64,000 nt of DNA from Ciceribacter sp. T2.26MG-112.2 (GTDB taxonomy: Bacteria > Pseudomonadota > Alphaproteobacteria > Rhizobiales > Rhizobiaceae). Shown here piece after piece: positions 45,884-54,755 of this stretch (its first letter is position 1; every line of letters starts with the position of its first letter). Location of the stretch: assembly GCF_900492205.1 (NCBI RefSeq), contig NZ_UEYQ01000003.1:248001-312000 (forward strand). Reading direction: 5' to 3'. Both the position numbers and the translations under genes were made by a program. Below the pieces are notes generated by a model. The model was not told the origin of the DNA. It ran no database searches and saw only the letters and a list, made by a program, of their open reading frames with translations.

Positions 45884-46357
45884 ATGTTGCACGACACCTA
45901 TTCCCAGGCCTATCTCGCCGAGATCCTCGGAACGGCGCGAACGATCGCCGTCGTCGGAGCCTCTGTCCGCGACAACCGGCCGAGCCATTGGGTGACCGGC
46001 TTCCTGCTTGGCAAGGGCTATCATGTCTTTCCGGTCAATCCGGAGCATGCCGGCGAACGCATCCTCGGCCAGCCGGTCTATGCCAGCCTGGCGGATATTC
46101 CCGAGCCCATCGACATTGTCGACGTCTTCCGCCGTCCGGATGAATTTGCCAAAGTCGTGGACGAGGTCCTCCGGCTGCCGACCTTGCCCAAGGCGATATG
46201 GGGCCAGCTTTCGGTCCGCGATGATGCCGCCGCCGCCCGCGCCGAGGCGGCCGGCATCAAGGTGGTGATGGACCGGGCTCTGGTGACGGAATATCCGCTG
46301 GTTTACGAATTGTCGCATTCGGACGCGCAACCGACAGCATCCGCCCGAGCCGGTTAA
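45884..46357 (+). CDS. CoA-binding protein (YccU type), copy 1
   Basis: A 157-residue Rossmann-fold protein of the CoA_binding_2 family: TIAVVGASVRDNRPSHWVTG, FLLGKGYHVFPVNPEHAGE, ILGQPVYASLADIPEPIDIV, AIWGQLSVRDDAAAARAEAA and GIKVVMDRALVTEYP. Homologous to the CoA-binding half of succinyl-CoA synthetase alpha but without the catalytic His. Function unknown. GGGAGG precedes the ATG. A paralogue begins 505 bp downstream. Confidence 0.85.
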   Translation: MLHDTYSQAYLAEILGTARTIAVVGASVRDNRPSHWVTGFLLGKGYHVFPVNPEHAGERILGQPVYASLADIPEPIDIVDVFRRPDEFAKVVDEVLRLPTLPKAIWGQLSVRDDAAAARAEAAGIKVVMDRALVTEYPLVYELSHSDAQPTASARAG

Positions 46358-46387
46358 GTTGCCTCAGGGCGTCGGACTTGCCGGCCG

Positions 46388-46729
46388 CTAGTAAGCCGGA
46401 TCGTTGGGGCTCTGGTCTCGTCCGTAGGGTTCATGTTCCGTGTCGTTCGGCTCGCACTGGCGAACAGGGCAATTGGGACGATCGGCGCTGGGTACCGTCG
46501 CCATCCTGATGATCTCGCCAGGTCGACAGAAATGACCATTGGCCACGTATGTGTCGTAGAGCCTCTGTCCCTTCAGGCGTTGAGATGGGTAGGTGAGAAT
46601 GACGCGTCCGTGCTCCCGAACCGTCGCCTGCACAGCTTCGCAATTCATGCGGGTCGAGGTGTATTTCGGGACTGCGTGGACCGATGTTGCGATGATCACC
46701 ATCGGCAGTGCAAAGAACAAGGCTTTCAT
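46388..46729 (-). CDS. Small secreted protein with conserved cysteines, unknown function
   Basis: A 113-residue protein with a cleavable signal peptide (MKALFFALPMVIIATSVHAV, cleavage after HAV or VHA). The mature part has four cysteines (NCEAVQ, HFCRPGEI, NCPVRQCEP) that could form two disulfides in the periplasm, and a polar tail. Conserved hypothetical proteins with this RYVxxxxYC/VPTxDxxxCxVxxC style occur in rhizobia. AAGGAA precedes the ATG. It splits the two CoA-binding paralogues on the opposite strand. Confidence 0.65.
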   Translation of the reverse strand: MKALFFALPMVIIATSVHAVPKYTSTRMNCEAVQATVREHGRVILTYPSQRLKGQRLYDTYVANGHFCRPGEIIRMATVPSADRPNCPVRQCEPNDTEHEPYGRDQSPNDPAY

Positions 46730-46862
46730 GATTGCATTCCTTCTTGGAAAAGAACGTGGCTCTCTGCTCTTGTCTGCTTGTCATCGGACCGACGCGTCCC
46801 ACATAAACAAGCCACGCCAGCATACTCTTTTTTCGAAAATGCTCAAATTCAAGAGGCCGCCG

Positions 46863-47297
46863 ATGACGATCAATCATGACCGCTATGATCCCGCCTATCT
46901 CTCCGGCATCCTGCAGGAAACCAGGACCATCGCCCTGGTCGGCGCCTCGCCCAATCCGGCCCGCCCCAGCTTTGGTGTCATGCGCTTTCTTTTGTCCAAG
47001 GGCTATCGCGTCATTCCGGTCAACCCCGGGCAGGCGGGCAAGGAAATCCTCGGGCAAACGGTCTACGCAACGCTCGGCGACATTCCGGAACCTGTCGACA
47101 TGGTCGATGTGTTTCGTGCCTCGGAATACCTTCATGCCGTCGTCGATGAGGCAATCGCTCTCGAACCTCGGCCCAAGGCCATCTGGTCGCAGCTCTCGGT
47201 CCGAGACGACCTCGCCGCGAAGACGGCCGAGGCGGCCGGGATCAAGGTCGTCATGGACCGCTGCCCCGCCATCGAGATGCCGCGACTGGGCCTTTAG
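46863..47297 (+). CDS. CoA-binding protein (YccU type), copy 2
   Basis: A 144-residue paralogue of the protein at 45884-46357: TIALVGASPNPARPSFGVMR, FLLSKGYRVIPVNPGQAGKE, ILGQTVYATLGDIPEPVDMV and GIKVVMDRCPAIEMPRL. The second copy has Cys in VVMDRCP, which is the commoner state in the family; copy 1 has Ala. AGAGG is 6 nt before the ATG. Function unknown. Confidence 0.85.
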   Translation: MTINHDRYDPAYLSGILQETRTIALVGASPNPARPSFGVMRFLLSKGYRVIPVNPGQAGKEILGQTVYATLGDIPEPVDMVDVFRASEYLHAVVDEAIALEPRPKAIWSQLSVRDDLAAKTAEAAGIKVVMDRCPAIEMPRLGL

Positions 47298-47313
47298 CGC
47301 GTGAGCGTTCCCG

Positions 47314-47742
47314 TCAGCCGAGCAGGAAGTCCGGGTTGGCGCGCAGCACGTTGAGTTCGTTGGCATTGCCGCAATAGTGGGCAAAATTCTCGGCGGCCGC
47401 CCCGCTCGCCAGATCCTTGCGGCATTCCCCCTTGTGGGCGCAATGCGCGCAGGTGATCTGCATGTCGCGGAACTGGGCGCGCAACCGTAGCTCGATTTCG
47501 GCGGGGTCGATGTTGAGCGCCTTCATCATCCCGATCATCTCGTCGGCGGCATGAGGCCCGGCCTTGGCCAGCTCGATCAACTGATCGGGCGAGATCCCGC
47601 AGTCATGGGCAATGCTCTGAATGGTGAAATCGTCCAGCGAGGCGATCATGTCTGCCTCGGCACTGCTTTCCCAACCCTTGGCGAACCAATCCACCAGTCG
47701 CGCAAAAACGGTGCGTGCGGAATCGTTGACGAGCATATCCAT
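47314..47742 (-). CDS. DUF6455-like protein with Cys motif
   Basis: A 142-residue soluble protein. The C-terminal 50 residues carry QITCAHCAHKGECRKDLASG and AAENFAHYCGNANELNVLR: four cysteines in a CxxC-x5-C...C layout that could bind a metal or an Fe-S cluster. The N-terminal part is helical. I recall this pattern as DUF6455; the function is not known. GGAGG lies 6 nt before the ATG at 47742, against a longer open frame to 47868. A perfect FNR/FixK box lies 53 bp upstream. Confidence 0.68.
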   Translation of the reverse strand: MDMLVNDSARTVFARLVDWFAKGWESSAEADMIASLDDFTIQSIAHDCGISPDQLIELAKAGPHAADEMIGMMKALNIDPAEIELRLRAQFRDMQITCAHCAHKGECRKDLASGAAAENFAHYCGNANELNVLRANPDFLLG

Positions 47743-47794
47743 GAGCAGCCTCCAGATCAGTTCTGGATGATGTCCGCCCGCCGCACGGTGCGCA

Positions 47795-47808
47795 TTGATT
47801 TCGATCAA
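47795..47808. promoter_or_regulatory. FNR/FixK-type box
   Basis: TTGAT-TTCG-ATCAA, a perfect match to the FNR/FixK/FnrN consensus TTGAT-N4-ATCAA, flanked by A and T so that the symmetry extends to 16 bp. It lies between the divergent DUF6455-like gene (start 47742) and metY (start 47910). A CGATAAG -10-like element at 47832-47838 would put it near -41.5 for metY. Which gene it serves is open. Confidence 0.65.
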
Positions 47809-47909
47809 TACCGCACGCGCCGTCCCCCGAACGATAAGGGAAAAAACTAGGCTGACATCACGATCCAAGCCGCTATGATCGCCGCGACAAATTCCAGTGG
47901 AGGTGAAGA

Positions 47910-49193
47910 ATGTCCAAGAACAATCCGGGTTTTGCCACGCTGTCGGTGCATGCCGGCGCCCAGCCTGACCCCGCGACCGGCGCGCGTGTCACACCGATCT
48001 ACCAGACCACGGCCTATGTCTTCAACGATGCCGACCATGCGGCGGCCCTGTTCGGCTTGAAGCAGTTCGGCAATATCTACACCCGCATCATGAACCCGAC
48101 CCAGGCGGTGCTGGAAGAGCGGGTCGCGGCGCTCGAAGGTGGCACGGCAGCCCTGGCAGTCGCCTCGGGACATGCGGCGCAGATGCTGGTCTTTCATACG
48201 TTGATGCAGCCGGGCGACAATTTCGTCGCGGCCAAGAAGCTCTATGGCGGATCGATCAACCAGTTCGGCCACGCCTTCAAGAATTTTGGCTGGCAGGTAC
48301 GCTGGGCCGATCCCGCCGACCCCGACAGCTTTACCGCGCAGATCGACGACCGGACGCGTGCGATCTTCATCGAGAGCCTCGCCAATCCGGGCGGCACCTT
48401 TGTCGACATCGCCGCCATCGCCGAGGTTGCCAAGCAACATGGTCTGCCACTGATCGTCGACAACACGATGGCCAGCCCCTACCTGATCCGCCCGCTGGAG
48501 CACGGCGCCGACATCGTCGTGCATTCCGCCACGAAATTCCTCGGCGGCCACGGAAATTCCATGGGCGGCATCATCGTCGATGGCGGGACCTTCGACTGGT
48601 CGGCGTCGGGCAAGTTCCCCATGCTGTCGGAGCCCCGGCCGGAATATTCCAGTGTGGTGCTACACCAGGCCTTCGGCAATTTCGCCTTCGCCATCGCCTG
48701 CCGCGTGCTGGGCTTGCGTGACCTCGGCCCGGCGATTGCGCCGATGAACGCTTTCCTGTTGCTGACCGGCATCGAGACCCTGCCGCTGAGGATGCAGCGT
48801 CATTGCGACAATGCGCTGAAGGTCGCCACCTGGCTGAAGCAGCATCCGAAGGTCGCCTGGGTGAACTATGCCGGCCTTGACAGCGATCCGAACCACGCGC
48901 TGCAGAAGCGCTATTCGCCGAAGGGCGCGGGCGCCGTCTTCACCTTCGGCGTGAAGGGCGGTTATGCCGCCGGCAAGGCGCTGGTCGAAGGGCTGCAGCT
49001 CTTCTCGCATCTCGCCAATATCGGCGACACCCGATCGCTGGTCATCCATCCGGCCTCCACCACCCATGCCCAGCTGACGGAAGCCCAGCAGATCGCCGCC
49101 GGCGCCGGCCCCGACGTCGTTCGCCTGTCGATCGGCATTGAGGATGCCGAAGACATCATCGGCGATCTCGAGCAGTCGCTTGCCAAGGTCTGA
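47910..49193 (+). CDS. metY: O-acetylhomoserine sulfhydrylase (aminocarboxypropyltransferase)
   Basis: A 427-residue PLP enzyme of the Cys/Met family: [20 protein letters not shown] at the N-terminus, [42 protein letters not shown] and the PLP lysine in [14 protein letters not shown]. The length and the 50-residue insertion after the PLP site favour MetY over MetZ/MetB. It makes homocysteine from O-acetylhomoserine and sulfide. GGAGGTGAAGA precedes the ATG. No SAM-II riboswitch was found in front of it. Confidence 0.93.
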   Translation: MSKNNPGFATLSVHAGAQPDPATGARVTPIYQTTAYVFNDADHAAALFGLKQFGNIYTRIMNPTQAVLEERVAALEGGTAALAVASGHAAQMLVFHTLMQPGDNFVAAKKLYGGSINQFGHAFKNFGWQVRWADPADPDSFTAQIDDRTRAIFIESLANPGGTFVDIAAIAEVAKQHGLPLIVDNTMASPYLIRPLEHGADIVVHSATKFLGGHGNSMGGIIVDGGTFDWSASGKFPMLSEPRPEYSSVVLHQAFGNFAFAIACRVLGLRDLGPAIAPMNAFLLLTGIETLPLRMQRHCDNALKVATWLKQHPKVAWVNYAGLDSDPNHALQKRYSPKGAGAVFTFGVKGGYAAGKALVEGLQLFSHLANIGDTRSLVIHPASTTHAQLTEAQQIAAGAGPDVVRLSIGIEDAEDIIGDLEQSLAKV

Positions 49194-49248
49194 TCCGTTA
49201 ACCGAACGAGCGCCGCAGCCCGCGTGGCCGCGGCGCCGAGGAGCGAGC

Positions 49249-49593
49249 ATGTCGCACTACCTGAATTTCGATCCCGCGACGGTCGAGCCGGAGGAGGGCG
49301 CGCCTGCCGCTGGCCGCCTGCTTTCCGGCGATCCGCGTTTTACCACCTGGAACATCGAGGAGGCGCCGGGCGGCACCTATGCCGGCATCTGGCAGTCGAC
49401 GCCCGGCAAGTGGCGGATATCCTACGATGAGTGGGAATATTTCCACATGCTGGAAGGCTATTCCGTCGTCACGGAGGACGGCGGAGAGCCGATGCACCTC
49501 AGGGCGGGCGACCGGATGATCCTCAGGCCCGGCTTCCAGGGCACCTGGGAAGTCGTTGAAACGACTCGCAAGGATTACGTGATCCGGCTTTGA
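49249..49593 (+). CDS. Cupin (DUF861/Cupin_3) protein
   Basis: A 114-residue single-domain cupin: TTWNIEEAPGGTYAGIWQST, ISYDEWEYFHMLEGYSVVTE and LRAGDRMILRPGFQGTWEVV. Cupin_3 proteins are often ureidoglycine-aminohydrolase-like or have no known substrate; metal ligands are sparse here (Glu and His of EWEYFHMLEG). It lies 55 bp after metY and may share its transcript. Confidence 0.82.
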   Translation: MSHYLNFDPATVEPEEGAPAAGRLLSGDPRFTTWNIEEAPGGTYAGIWQSTPGKWRISYDEWEYFHMLEGYSVVTEDGGEPMHLRAGDRMILRPGFQGTWEVVETTRKDYVIRL

Positions 49594-49602
49594 GCCGGAC
49601 CA

Positions 49603-50847
49603 TCACCAGCTAAGGTCGAGCCGCTCCAGACCGTGGAAATGGTAGACGTCCTTGACCTTGGGCTGGCGCGCGAGTTTGAGGCCCGGCAGGCGCTTGAACA
49701 AGAGCGGCAGGACGATGTTGAGCTCCAGCCGCGCGAGCGGAGCGCCGATGCAGAAATGGATGCCCGCGCCGAAGGAAAGATTGGGCGCTTCGTCGCGTTC
49801 AGGCTTGAACGTCAATGGATCGGCAAACTTCAGCGGATCGAGGTTGGCGGCGGCAAGGATCATGCCGACCTTGTCGCCCCGCTTGAAGGCGATCCCGTCG
49901 ATTTCCGCCGGCTCCAGGCAGTAGCGGTCGAAAATGTGCACCGGTGCGCAGATCCGCAAGGTTTCCTCGACGGTGCGTTCGGTTGCCGTTTCATCCTGGA
50001 ACATGGCGGCCGGATCAAGCCCGCTCTCAAGAATGACCCGGACCGAATTGCCGATCTGGTGCACGGTCGCCTCGTGGCCCGCATTGAGCAGCACGATCGT
50101 CGTCGAGATCAGTTCGTCCTCGGTCAGCAATTGTCCCTTGTGTTCGGTATGGATCATGTGGCTGAGCAGGTCCTCGCGCGGGTTCGCGCGACGGTCAGCG
50201 ATCATGCCACGGACATAGTCGGCAAATTCCTTGGCCGAACGGTCCGCGGCGTCCTCGTCGGCGCGGCTGCGCTTGAACATGTACATGCCGACATAGTCAT
50301 GCGACCATTTCAGCAATTGCGCCCCCATTTCCTCCGGAATGCCGATCATCCGGGCAATCATCGTCACCGGGATGATGTCGGCGAAGGCGGACAGAAGCTC
50401 GACCTTGCCTTCCTTCTCAAATCCGTCGATCAGCCGGTTGGCGAGATCCTCGATTTCCGGCTTCATCCTTTCCACATGGCGCGAGACGAAGGCGCGGTTG
50501 ACCAGGGTTCGCAGCCGCGTGTGCTCGGGCGGCTCCAGCTCGAGCAGCGAATGGGCTTCCGCCGCGTCGAAGTGCCGCGTGTGTGCGGCGGGCTCCGGCA
50601 TGCCGAGTTCTTCTCGCGTGGCGATATGCAATATCTGTCGCCCGAAACGGCGGTCGCGCAGCAAGCTGTTGACCCGGTCGTAGCCGGTGAAAAACCAAAG
50701 CTTCTGTTCCTGCCAGTAGAATGTCGGAGAGGCTGTGTGCAGGGCGGCATAGGCGCGATTGGGGTCGCTGTAGAAGGCGGGGTCGCGTCCGTCCAGACTG
50801 ACGCTACGGGTGGCCGGGTCGATGCTGAGGAAGGGGAGGTGGTTCAT
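49603..50847 (-). CDS. Cytochrome P450
   Basis: A 414-residue soluble bacterial P450. Signatures: I-helix VLLNAGHEATVHQIGNSV, ExxR in VEETLRICAPVH and the haem-thiolate motif SFGAGIHFCIGAPLARLE with Cys366. Substrate unknown; the redox partner is not adjacent. AAGAG lies 7 nt before the ATG at 50847; an ATG two codons earlier is also possible. It is convergent with the cupin gene (9 bp between stops) and downstream of the GGDEF gene. Confidence 0.92.
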   Translation of the reverse strand: MNHLPFLSIDPATRSVSLDGRDPAFYSDPNRAYAALHTASPTFYWQEQKLWFFTGYDRVNSLLRDRRFGRQILHIATREELGMPEPAAHTRHFDAAEAHSLLELEPPEHTRLRTLVNRAFVSRHVERMKPEIEDLANRLIDGFEKEGKVELLSAFADIIPVTMIARMIGIPEEMGAQLLKWSHDYVGMYMFKRSRADEDAADRSAKEFADYVRGMIADRRANPREDLLSHMIHTEHKGQLLTEDELISTTIVLLNAGHEATVHQIGNSVRVILESGLDPAAMFQDETATERTVEETLRICAPVHIFDRYCLEPAEIDGIAFKRGDKVGMILAAANLDPLKFADPLTFKPERDEAPNLSFGAGIHFCIGAPLARLELNIVLPLLFKRLPGLKLARQPKVKDVYHFHGLERLDLSW

Positions 50848-50887
50848 GATCATGCTCTTCGAGGGCCGGACGAGGTCCGACATGCTG

Positions 50888-52150
50888 TTATGGCTTGGTG
50901 AGGCCGGTCTTCGGCACGGCCCGTGCCATCAGGCGCTTGAGGGCGGCGACCTGTCGGTCGGCCTGCTCGTCCAGCGCTTCCGGCCCGGCGGACGGCACCG
51001 TGAGTACCCGGTCGCCACTCAATATGGTCGTGCGGTTCCGACCTCGCGCCTTGGCCTTGTAAAGGGCCCTGTCGGCATTGCTCATCATCTGGTCGAGGTT
51101 GGCCTCGGTCTTTGGCGATGTCGCAATGCCGATGCTGACCGTGACCGAGATGAGCTGGCCGCCGGTGTCGATCTTCGCCGTGGCAAGGGACTGGCGGATC
51201 GCTTCGGCGAGAAGCGCCGCATCCTTCACATCCTTGACCGGCACCATGGCCATGAACTCCTCGCCGCCGGTGCGGCCGAACAGGCCGCATTCGGGCGTGA
51301 GGTCCCGACAGATCCCGGCAAAGGCAACGAGGACCGCGTCGCCGGCCTGGTGGCCGTGGGTATCGTTGATGCGCTTGAAATGATCGAGGTCGAACAGCAG
51401 GAGTGCGAGGGACGGCGCTGCGTGGTTCGACGGAGCGATGAGGCTGGCGAAGCCTTCCGACACACCCCGTCGGTTGAGCGCGCCCGTCAGCGGATCGGTC
51501 CGGATCAGTTGTTGCAGACGCTCCTCGGACCGATCCATGACGATCTTCGCTCCGATCAGGATGGCCGAGAGGAAGCCGAACAGGTTGATGGCGGCGGTGA
51601 TCGCTGCATGGGGAGCAGTCTGGATGCTGGACGGCAGGGTAAGGATGCTCATCATCATGACCAGCAGGCCCGCGACCGCCTCGATCGCACAAATGCCAAA
51701 GAACAGCTTCCTGTAACGGGGTTTGGCGACCTCGTAACGAACGACGACGGCGGCAAGCAGGATATGGCCGCAGGCCGTGCCGAAATTGTAGAGCGCGATG
51801 CGGTAGGCGATGGTATCCCGCACGATCGGAACAAGCATGCCGCCGATCCACAAGAGCATGGGGACGAGGGCCCAGACGCTGGCCGGACGCCTGGCGAGAT
51901 GCAGCAATCCGGCGGTCCAGAAGAAGAAGCTGGCCAGCGCCACCGCATTGGCCAGTTCGATCGAGGCGAAGTCCGGGATATGGCCGCGCAGGGCAATGAG
52001 CGCGACGCCCGAGCCCTGGGCGAAAAAGCCGAGTGCCCAAAGGACGAAATGCCGCTGGCCACGATCGTGGAACCAGACGGCCGCGAGCAAAACGGCGAGC
52101 GTCGCGGCTTCCATCGCCCACAGCAGCAATGCGGTCTTGATGTCGATCAC
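50888..52150 (-). CDS. Membrane diguanylate cyclase (GGDEF domain)
   Basis: A 420-residue protein with six to seven N-terminal helices (about 1-205), a short coiled linker and one GGDEF domain (about 215-385): DPLTGALNRRGV, FDLDHFKRINDTHGHQAGD and the active site RTGGEEF (GGEEF at 295-299). The active residues are intact, so it should make c-di-GMP. The product-inhibition I-site RxxD, expected at 286-289, reads PECG and is absent. c-di-GMP controls rhizobial adhesin polysaccharides, which gives a possible link to the locus at 27-38 kb. Confidence 0.9.
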   Translation of the reverse strand: MIDIKTALLLWAMEAATLAVLLAAVWFHDRGQRHFVLWALGFFAQGSGVALIALRGHIPDFASIELANAVALASFFFWTAGLLHLARRPASVWALVPMLLWIGGMLVPIVRDTIAYRIALYNFGTACGHILLAAVVVRYEVAKPRYRKLFFGICAIEAVAGLLVMMMSILTLPSSIQTAPHAAITAAINLFGFLSAILIGAKIVMDRSEERLQQLIRTDPLTGALNRRGVSEGFASLIAPSNHAAPSLALLLFDLDHFKRINDTHGHQAGDAVLVAFAGICRDLTPECGLFGRTGGEEFMAMVPVKDVKDAALLAEAIRQSLATAKIDTGGQLISVTVSIGIATSPKTEANLDQMMSNADRALYKAKARGRNRTTILSGDRVLTVPSAGPEALDEQADRQVAALKRLMARAVPKTGLTKP

Positions 52151-52495
52151 GGATGGGCCTTGGCTACGCTCGGAGAATTCGTCGCAAGATGGGGCACAGT
52201 GTTTAACGCCTCCTTAAGAAATCGGGGGTTCCGCAGGTTCGCGCAAGCTTGTCAGTGTTTATTAGCATCTGGTTTACCATCGGCCTCGGAATAGCTGTGG
52301 TCGGGGCGGGCCATGGCATAGGCGTGAAGGCGCGAAGTGTTTAATGGCTCGGGTTCTGCGCCCCGCGCCATTAAGGATAACCGAGCCGCGAGCCTTGAAG
52401 TCGAGGGTGCTGACACTCTATGTAGGGATTGACAGGTTTTATGTGATTCCCGCCGCGCACCGAGTGTTCGGGGATGAGGCTGATAAAGGACGGAC
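52151..52495 (+). other. Intergenic region between the GGDEF gene and clpP (345 bp)
   Basis: No gene is supported. It holds the promoter of the GGDEF gene, an inverted repeat TTAATGGC / GCCATTAA (52341-52348, 52367-52374), a GGCTCGG...CCGAGCC repeat overlapping it, and an RpoH-type promoter for clpP at 52394-52421. Confidence 0.5.
52394..52421 (+). promoter_or_regulatory. RpoH (sigma32)-type promoter of clpP
   Basis: CTTGAA (52394-52399), 16-bp spacer, CTCTAT (52416-52421). This fits the alphaproteobacterial heat-shock pattern CTTGAA-N16/17-C-rich TAT element. It lies 75 bp before the clpP start. Confidence 0.55.
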
Positions 52496-53128
52496 ATGAG
52501 AAATCCAGTTGATACCGCCATGGCCCTGGTGCCGATGGTTGTGGAGCAGACGAACCGCGGCGAGCGCTCCTATGACATCTTTTCCCGCCTCCTCAAGGAG
52601 CGCATCATTTTCTTGACGGGTCCGGTCGAAGACACGATGGCGTCGCTGGTCTGCGCACAGCTTCTGTTCCTCGAAGCCGAGAATCCGAAGAAGGAAATCG
52701 CCCTCTACATCAATTCTCCGGGTGGCGTTGTTACCGCCGGCATGGCGATCTACGATACGATGCAGTTCATCCGCCCCGCCGTCTCGACGCTTTGCGTCGG
52801 TCAGGCAGCGTCGATGGGTTCGCTGCTTCTGGCCGCCGGTGAGAAGGGCATGCGCTTTGCCACCCCGAATGCCCGCATCATGGTGCACCAGCCCTCTGGC
52901 GGTTTCCAGGGCCAGGCTTCGGACATCGAACGCCATGCGCGCGACATCATCAAGATGAAGCGCCGGTTGAACGAGATTTACGTCAAGCATACGGGCCGCA
53001 GCCTCGAGGAAGTCGAACAGACACTCGACCGCGACCATTTCATGGAATCGAGCGAGGCGAAGGACTGGGGTTTGATCGACAAGATCCTGACCTCTCGTCA
53101 GGAACTCGAAGGCGCTCCGGCCGCGTGA
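52496..53128 (+). CDS. clpP: ATP-dependent Clp protease proteolytic subunit
   Basis: A 210-residue serine protease that forms the 14-mer chamber used by ClpX and ClpA. Catalytic Ser106 in [14 protein letters not shown] and His131 in [15 protein letters not shown]; Asp in the C-terminal [19 protein letters not shown] region. The N-terminal [20 protein letters not shown] is the usual processed leader. AAGGA precedes the ATG. clpX follows after 296 bp with its own start signals. Confidence 0.97.
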   Translation: MRNPVDTAMALVPMVVEQTNRGERSYDIFSRLLKERIIFLTGPVEDTMASLVCAQLLFLEAENPKKEIALYINSPGGVVTAGMAIYDTMQFIRPAVSTLCVGQAASMGSLLLAAGEKGMRFATPNARIMVHQPSGGFQGQASDIERHARDIIKMKRRLNEIYVKHTGRSLEEVEQTLDRDHFMESSEAKDWGLIDKILTSRQELEGAPAA

Positions 53129-53424
53129 GTTCGGCCCTGGGCGATCCCGGTTCGCGTCGCATGAACCGGTTGTGATTGGCCCCGGGGGTGTAAACCGACG
53201 CGGAAAGCGCTATTAGTACCTATTAAGGCTATGTTGTAGTTTGATGACGTAGCCTGACGATTTGAAGGGGTTTTCGTTGCCGCCGATCCTGAAACTGGAT
53301 TGAATGGATCGGTAAGTACCTCCAAATCGGGTAAGGTTTCGGCCGTCAGGTGACGGCCGGGCCGGGCGGTGTGAGTGACCGCCCTCCGCTGGTCGGAGGC
53401 GCGGCGTGCTGGAAGGATAAAGAC

Positions 53425-54702
53425 ATGAGCAAGGTCAGCGGAAGCAACGGCGGTGACTCCAAGAATACCCTCTATTGTTCCTTCTGCGGCAAGAGCCAGC
53501 ACGAGGTCCGCAAGCTGATTGCCGGACCGACGGTGTTCATCTGCGATGAATGCGTCGAATTGTGCATGGACATCATCCGCGAAGAGAACAAGTCGTCGAT
53601 GGTCAAGTCCCGCGACGGCGTTCCCACGCCGCAGGACATCATCAAGATTCTCGACGAATACGTGATCGGCCAGAGGCAGGCCAAGAAGATCCTCTCGGTC
53701 GCGGTGCACAACCACTACAAGCGCCTGTCGCACGCCTCCAAGGGCGGTGACGTGGAGCTGGCCAAGTCGAACATCATGCTCGTCGGCCCGACCGGCTGCG
53801 GCAAGACCTATCTTGCCCAGACGCTCGCCCGCATCATCGACGTGCCGTTCACCATGGCCGACGCGACGACGCTGACCGAAGCCGGCTATGTCGGCGAGGA
53901 CGTCGAGAACATCATCCTGAAGCTGCTGCAGGCTGCCGACTACAACGTCGAGCGCGCCCAACGCGGCATCGTCTACATCGACGAAGTCGACAAGATTTCG
54001 CGCAAGTCCGACAACCCGTCGATCACCCGCGACGTTTCGGGCGAGGGCGTGCAGCAGGCGCTGTTGAAGATCATGGAAGGCACGGTCGCTTCGGTTCCGC
54101 CGCAGGGCGGCCGCAAGCATCCGCAGCAGGAATTCCTGCAGGTCGACACGACGAACATCCTGTTCATCTGCGGCGGTGCCTTTGCCGGTCTCGACAAGAT
54201 CATCTCGGCGCGTGGCGAAAAGACATCCATTGGCTTCGGTGCGACGGTTCGGGCCGAAGACGATCGCCGCGTCGGCGAAGTGCTGCGCGAACTGGAGCCG
54301 GAAGACCTGGTCAAGTTCGGCCTCATCCCGGAGTTCATCGGCCGTCTGCCGGTTCTGGCAACGCTCGAGGATCTTGATGAGGATGCGCTGATCCAGATCC
54401 TGTCGGAGCCGAAGAACGCGCTCGTCAAGCAGTATCAGCGCCTGTTCGAGATGGAAGACATCGAATTGACCTTCCACGAGGACGCGCTGCGCGAAATCGC
54501 CCGCAAGGCAATCACCCGCAAGACCGGCGCCCGCGGCCTTCGTTCGATCATGGAGAAGATCCTGCTCGACACGATGTTCGAACTGCCGGAACTCGAGGGT
54601 GTTCGCGAGGTCGTCATCTCCGACGACGTGGTGCGCGAATCGTCGCGTCCGCTCTACATCTATGCCGACCGTCAGGAAGAGAAGGCCAACGCTTCCGCCT
54701 GA
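53425..54702 (+). CDS. clpX: Clp protease ATP-binding subunit ClpX
   Basis: A 425-residue AAA+ unfoldase. The N-terminal zinc-binding domain has [13 protein letters not shown] and [10 protein letters not shown]; Walker A is [15 protein letters not shown]; Walker B is [11 protein letters not shown]; the pore loop GYVGEDVE and IGF-type loop region lead to [10 protein letters not shown] and the sensor-2 domain. It feeds substrates to ClpP; in alphaproteobacteria, CtrA is one. GGAAGGA precedes the ATG at 53425. A strong terminator follows. Confidence 0.97.
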   Translation: MSKVSGSNGGDSKNTLYCSFCGKSQHEVRKLIAGPTVFICDECVELCMDIIREENKSSMVKSRDGVPTPQDIIKILDEYVIGQRQAKKILSVAVHNHYKRLSHASKGGDVELAKSNIMLVGPTGCGKTYLAQTLARIIDVPFTMADATTLTEAGYVGEDVENIILKLLQAADYNVERAQRGIVYIDEVDKISRKSDNPSITRDVSGEGVQQALLKIMEGTVASVPPQGGRKHPQQEFLQVDTTNILFICGGAFAGLDKIISARGEKTSIGFGATVRAEDDRRVGEVLRELEPEDLVKFGLIPEFIGRLPVLATLEDLDEDALIQILSEPKNALVKQYQRLFEMEDIELTFHEDALREIARKAITRKTGARGLRSIMEKILLDTMFELPELEGVREVVISDDVVRESSRPLYIYADRQEEKANASA

Positions 54703-54723
54703 CACCGGTCTCCTCTTTGTATG

Positions 54724-54755
54724 AAAGCCCGCCGCGCTGTGGCGGGCTTTTTTCA
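54724..54755 (+). terminator. Rho-independent terminator after clpX
   Basis: AAAGCCCGCC (54724-54733), loop of seven, GGCGGGCTTT (54741-54750), followed by TTT. Confidence 0.88.

Noticed and set aside
47743..47909. SAM-II riboswitch before metY
   Set aside because: The space contains the FNR box and a short leader; no SAM-II-like pseudoknot pattern could be drawn.
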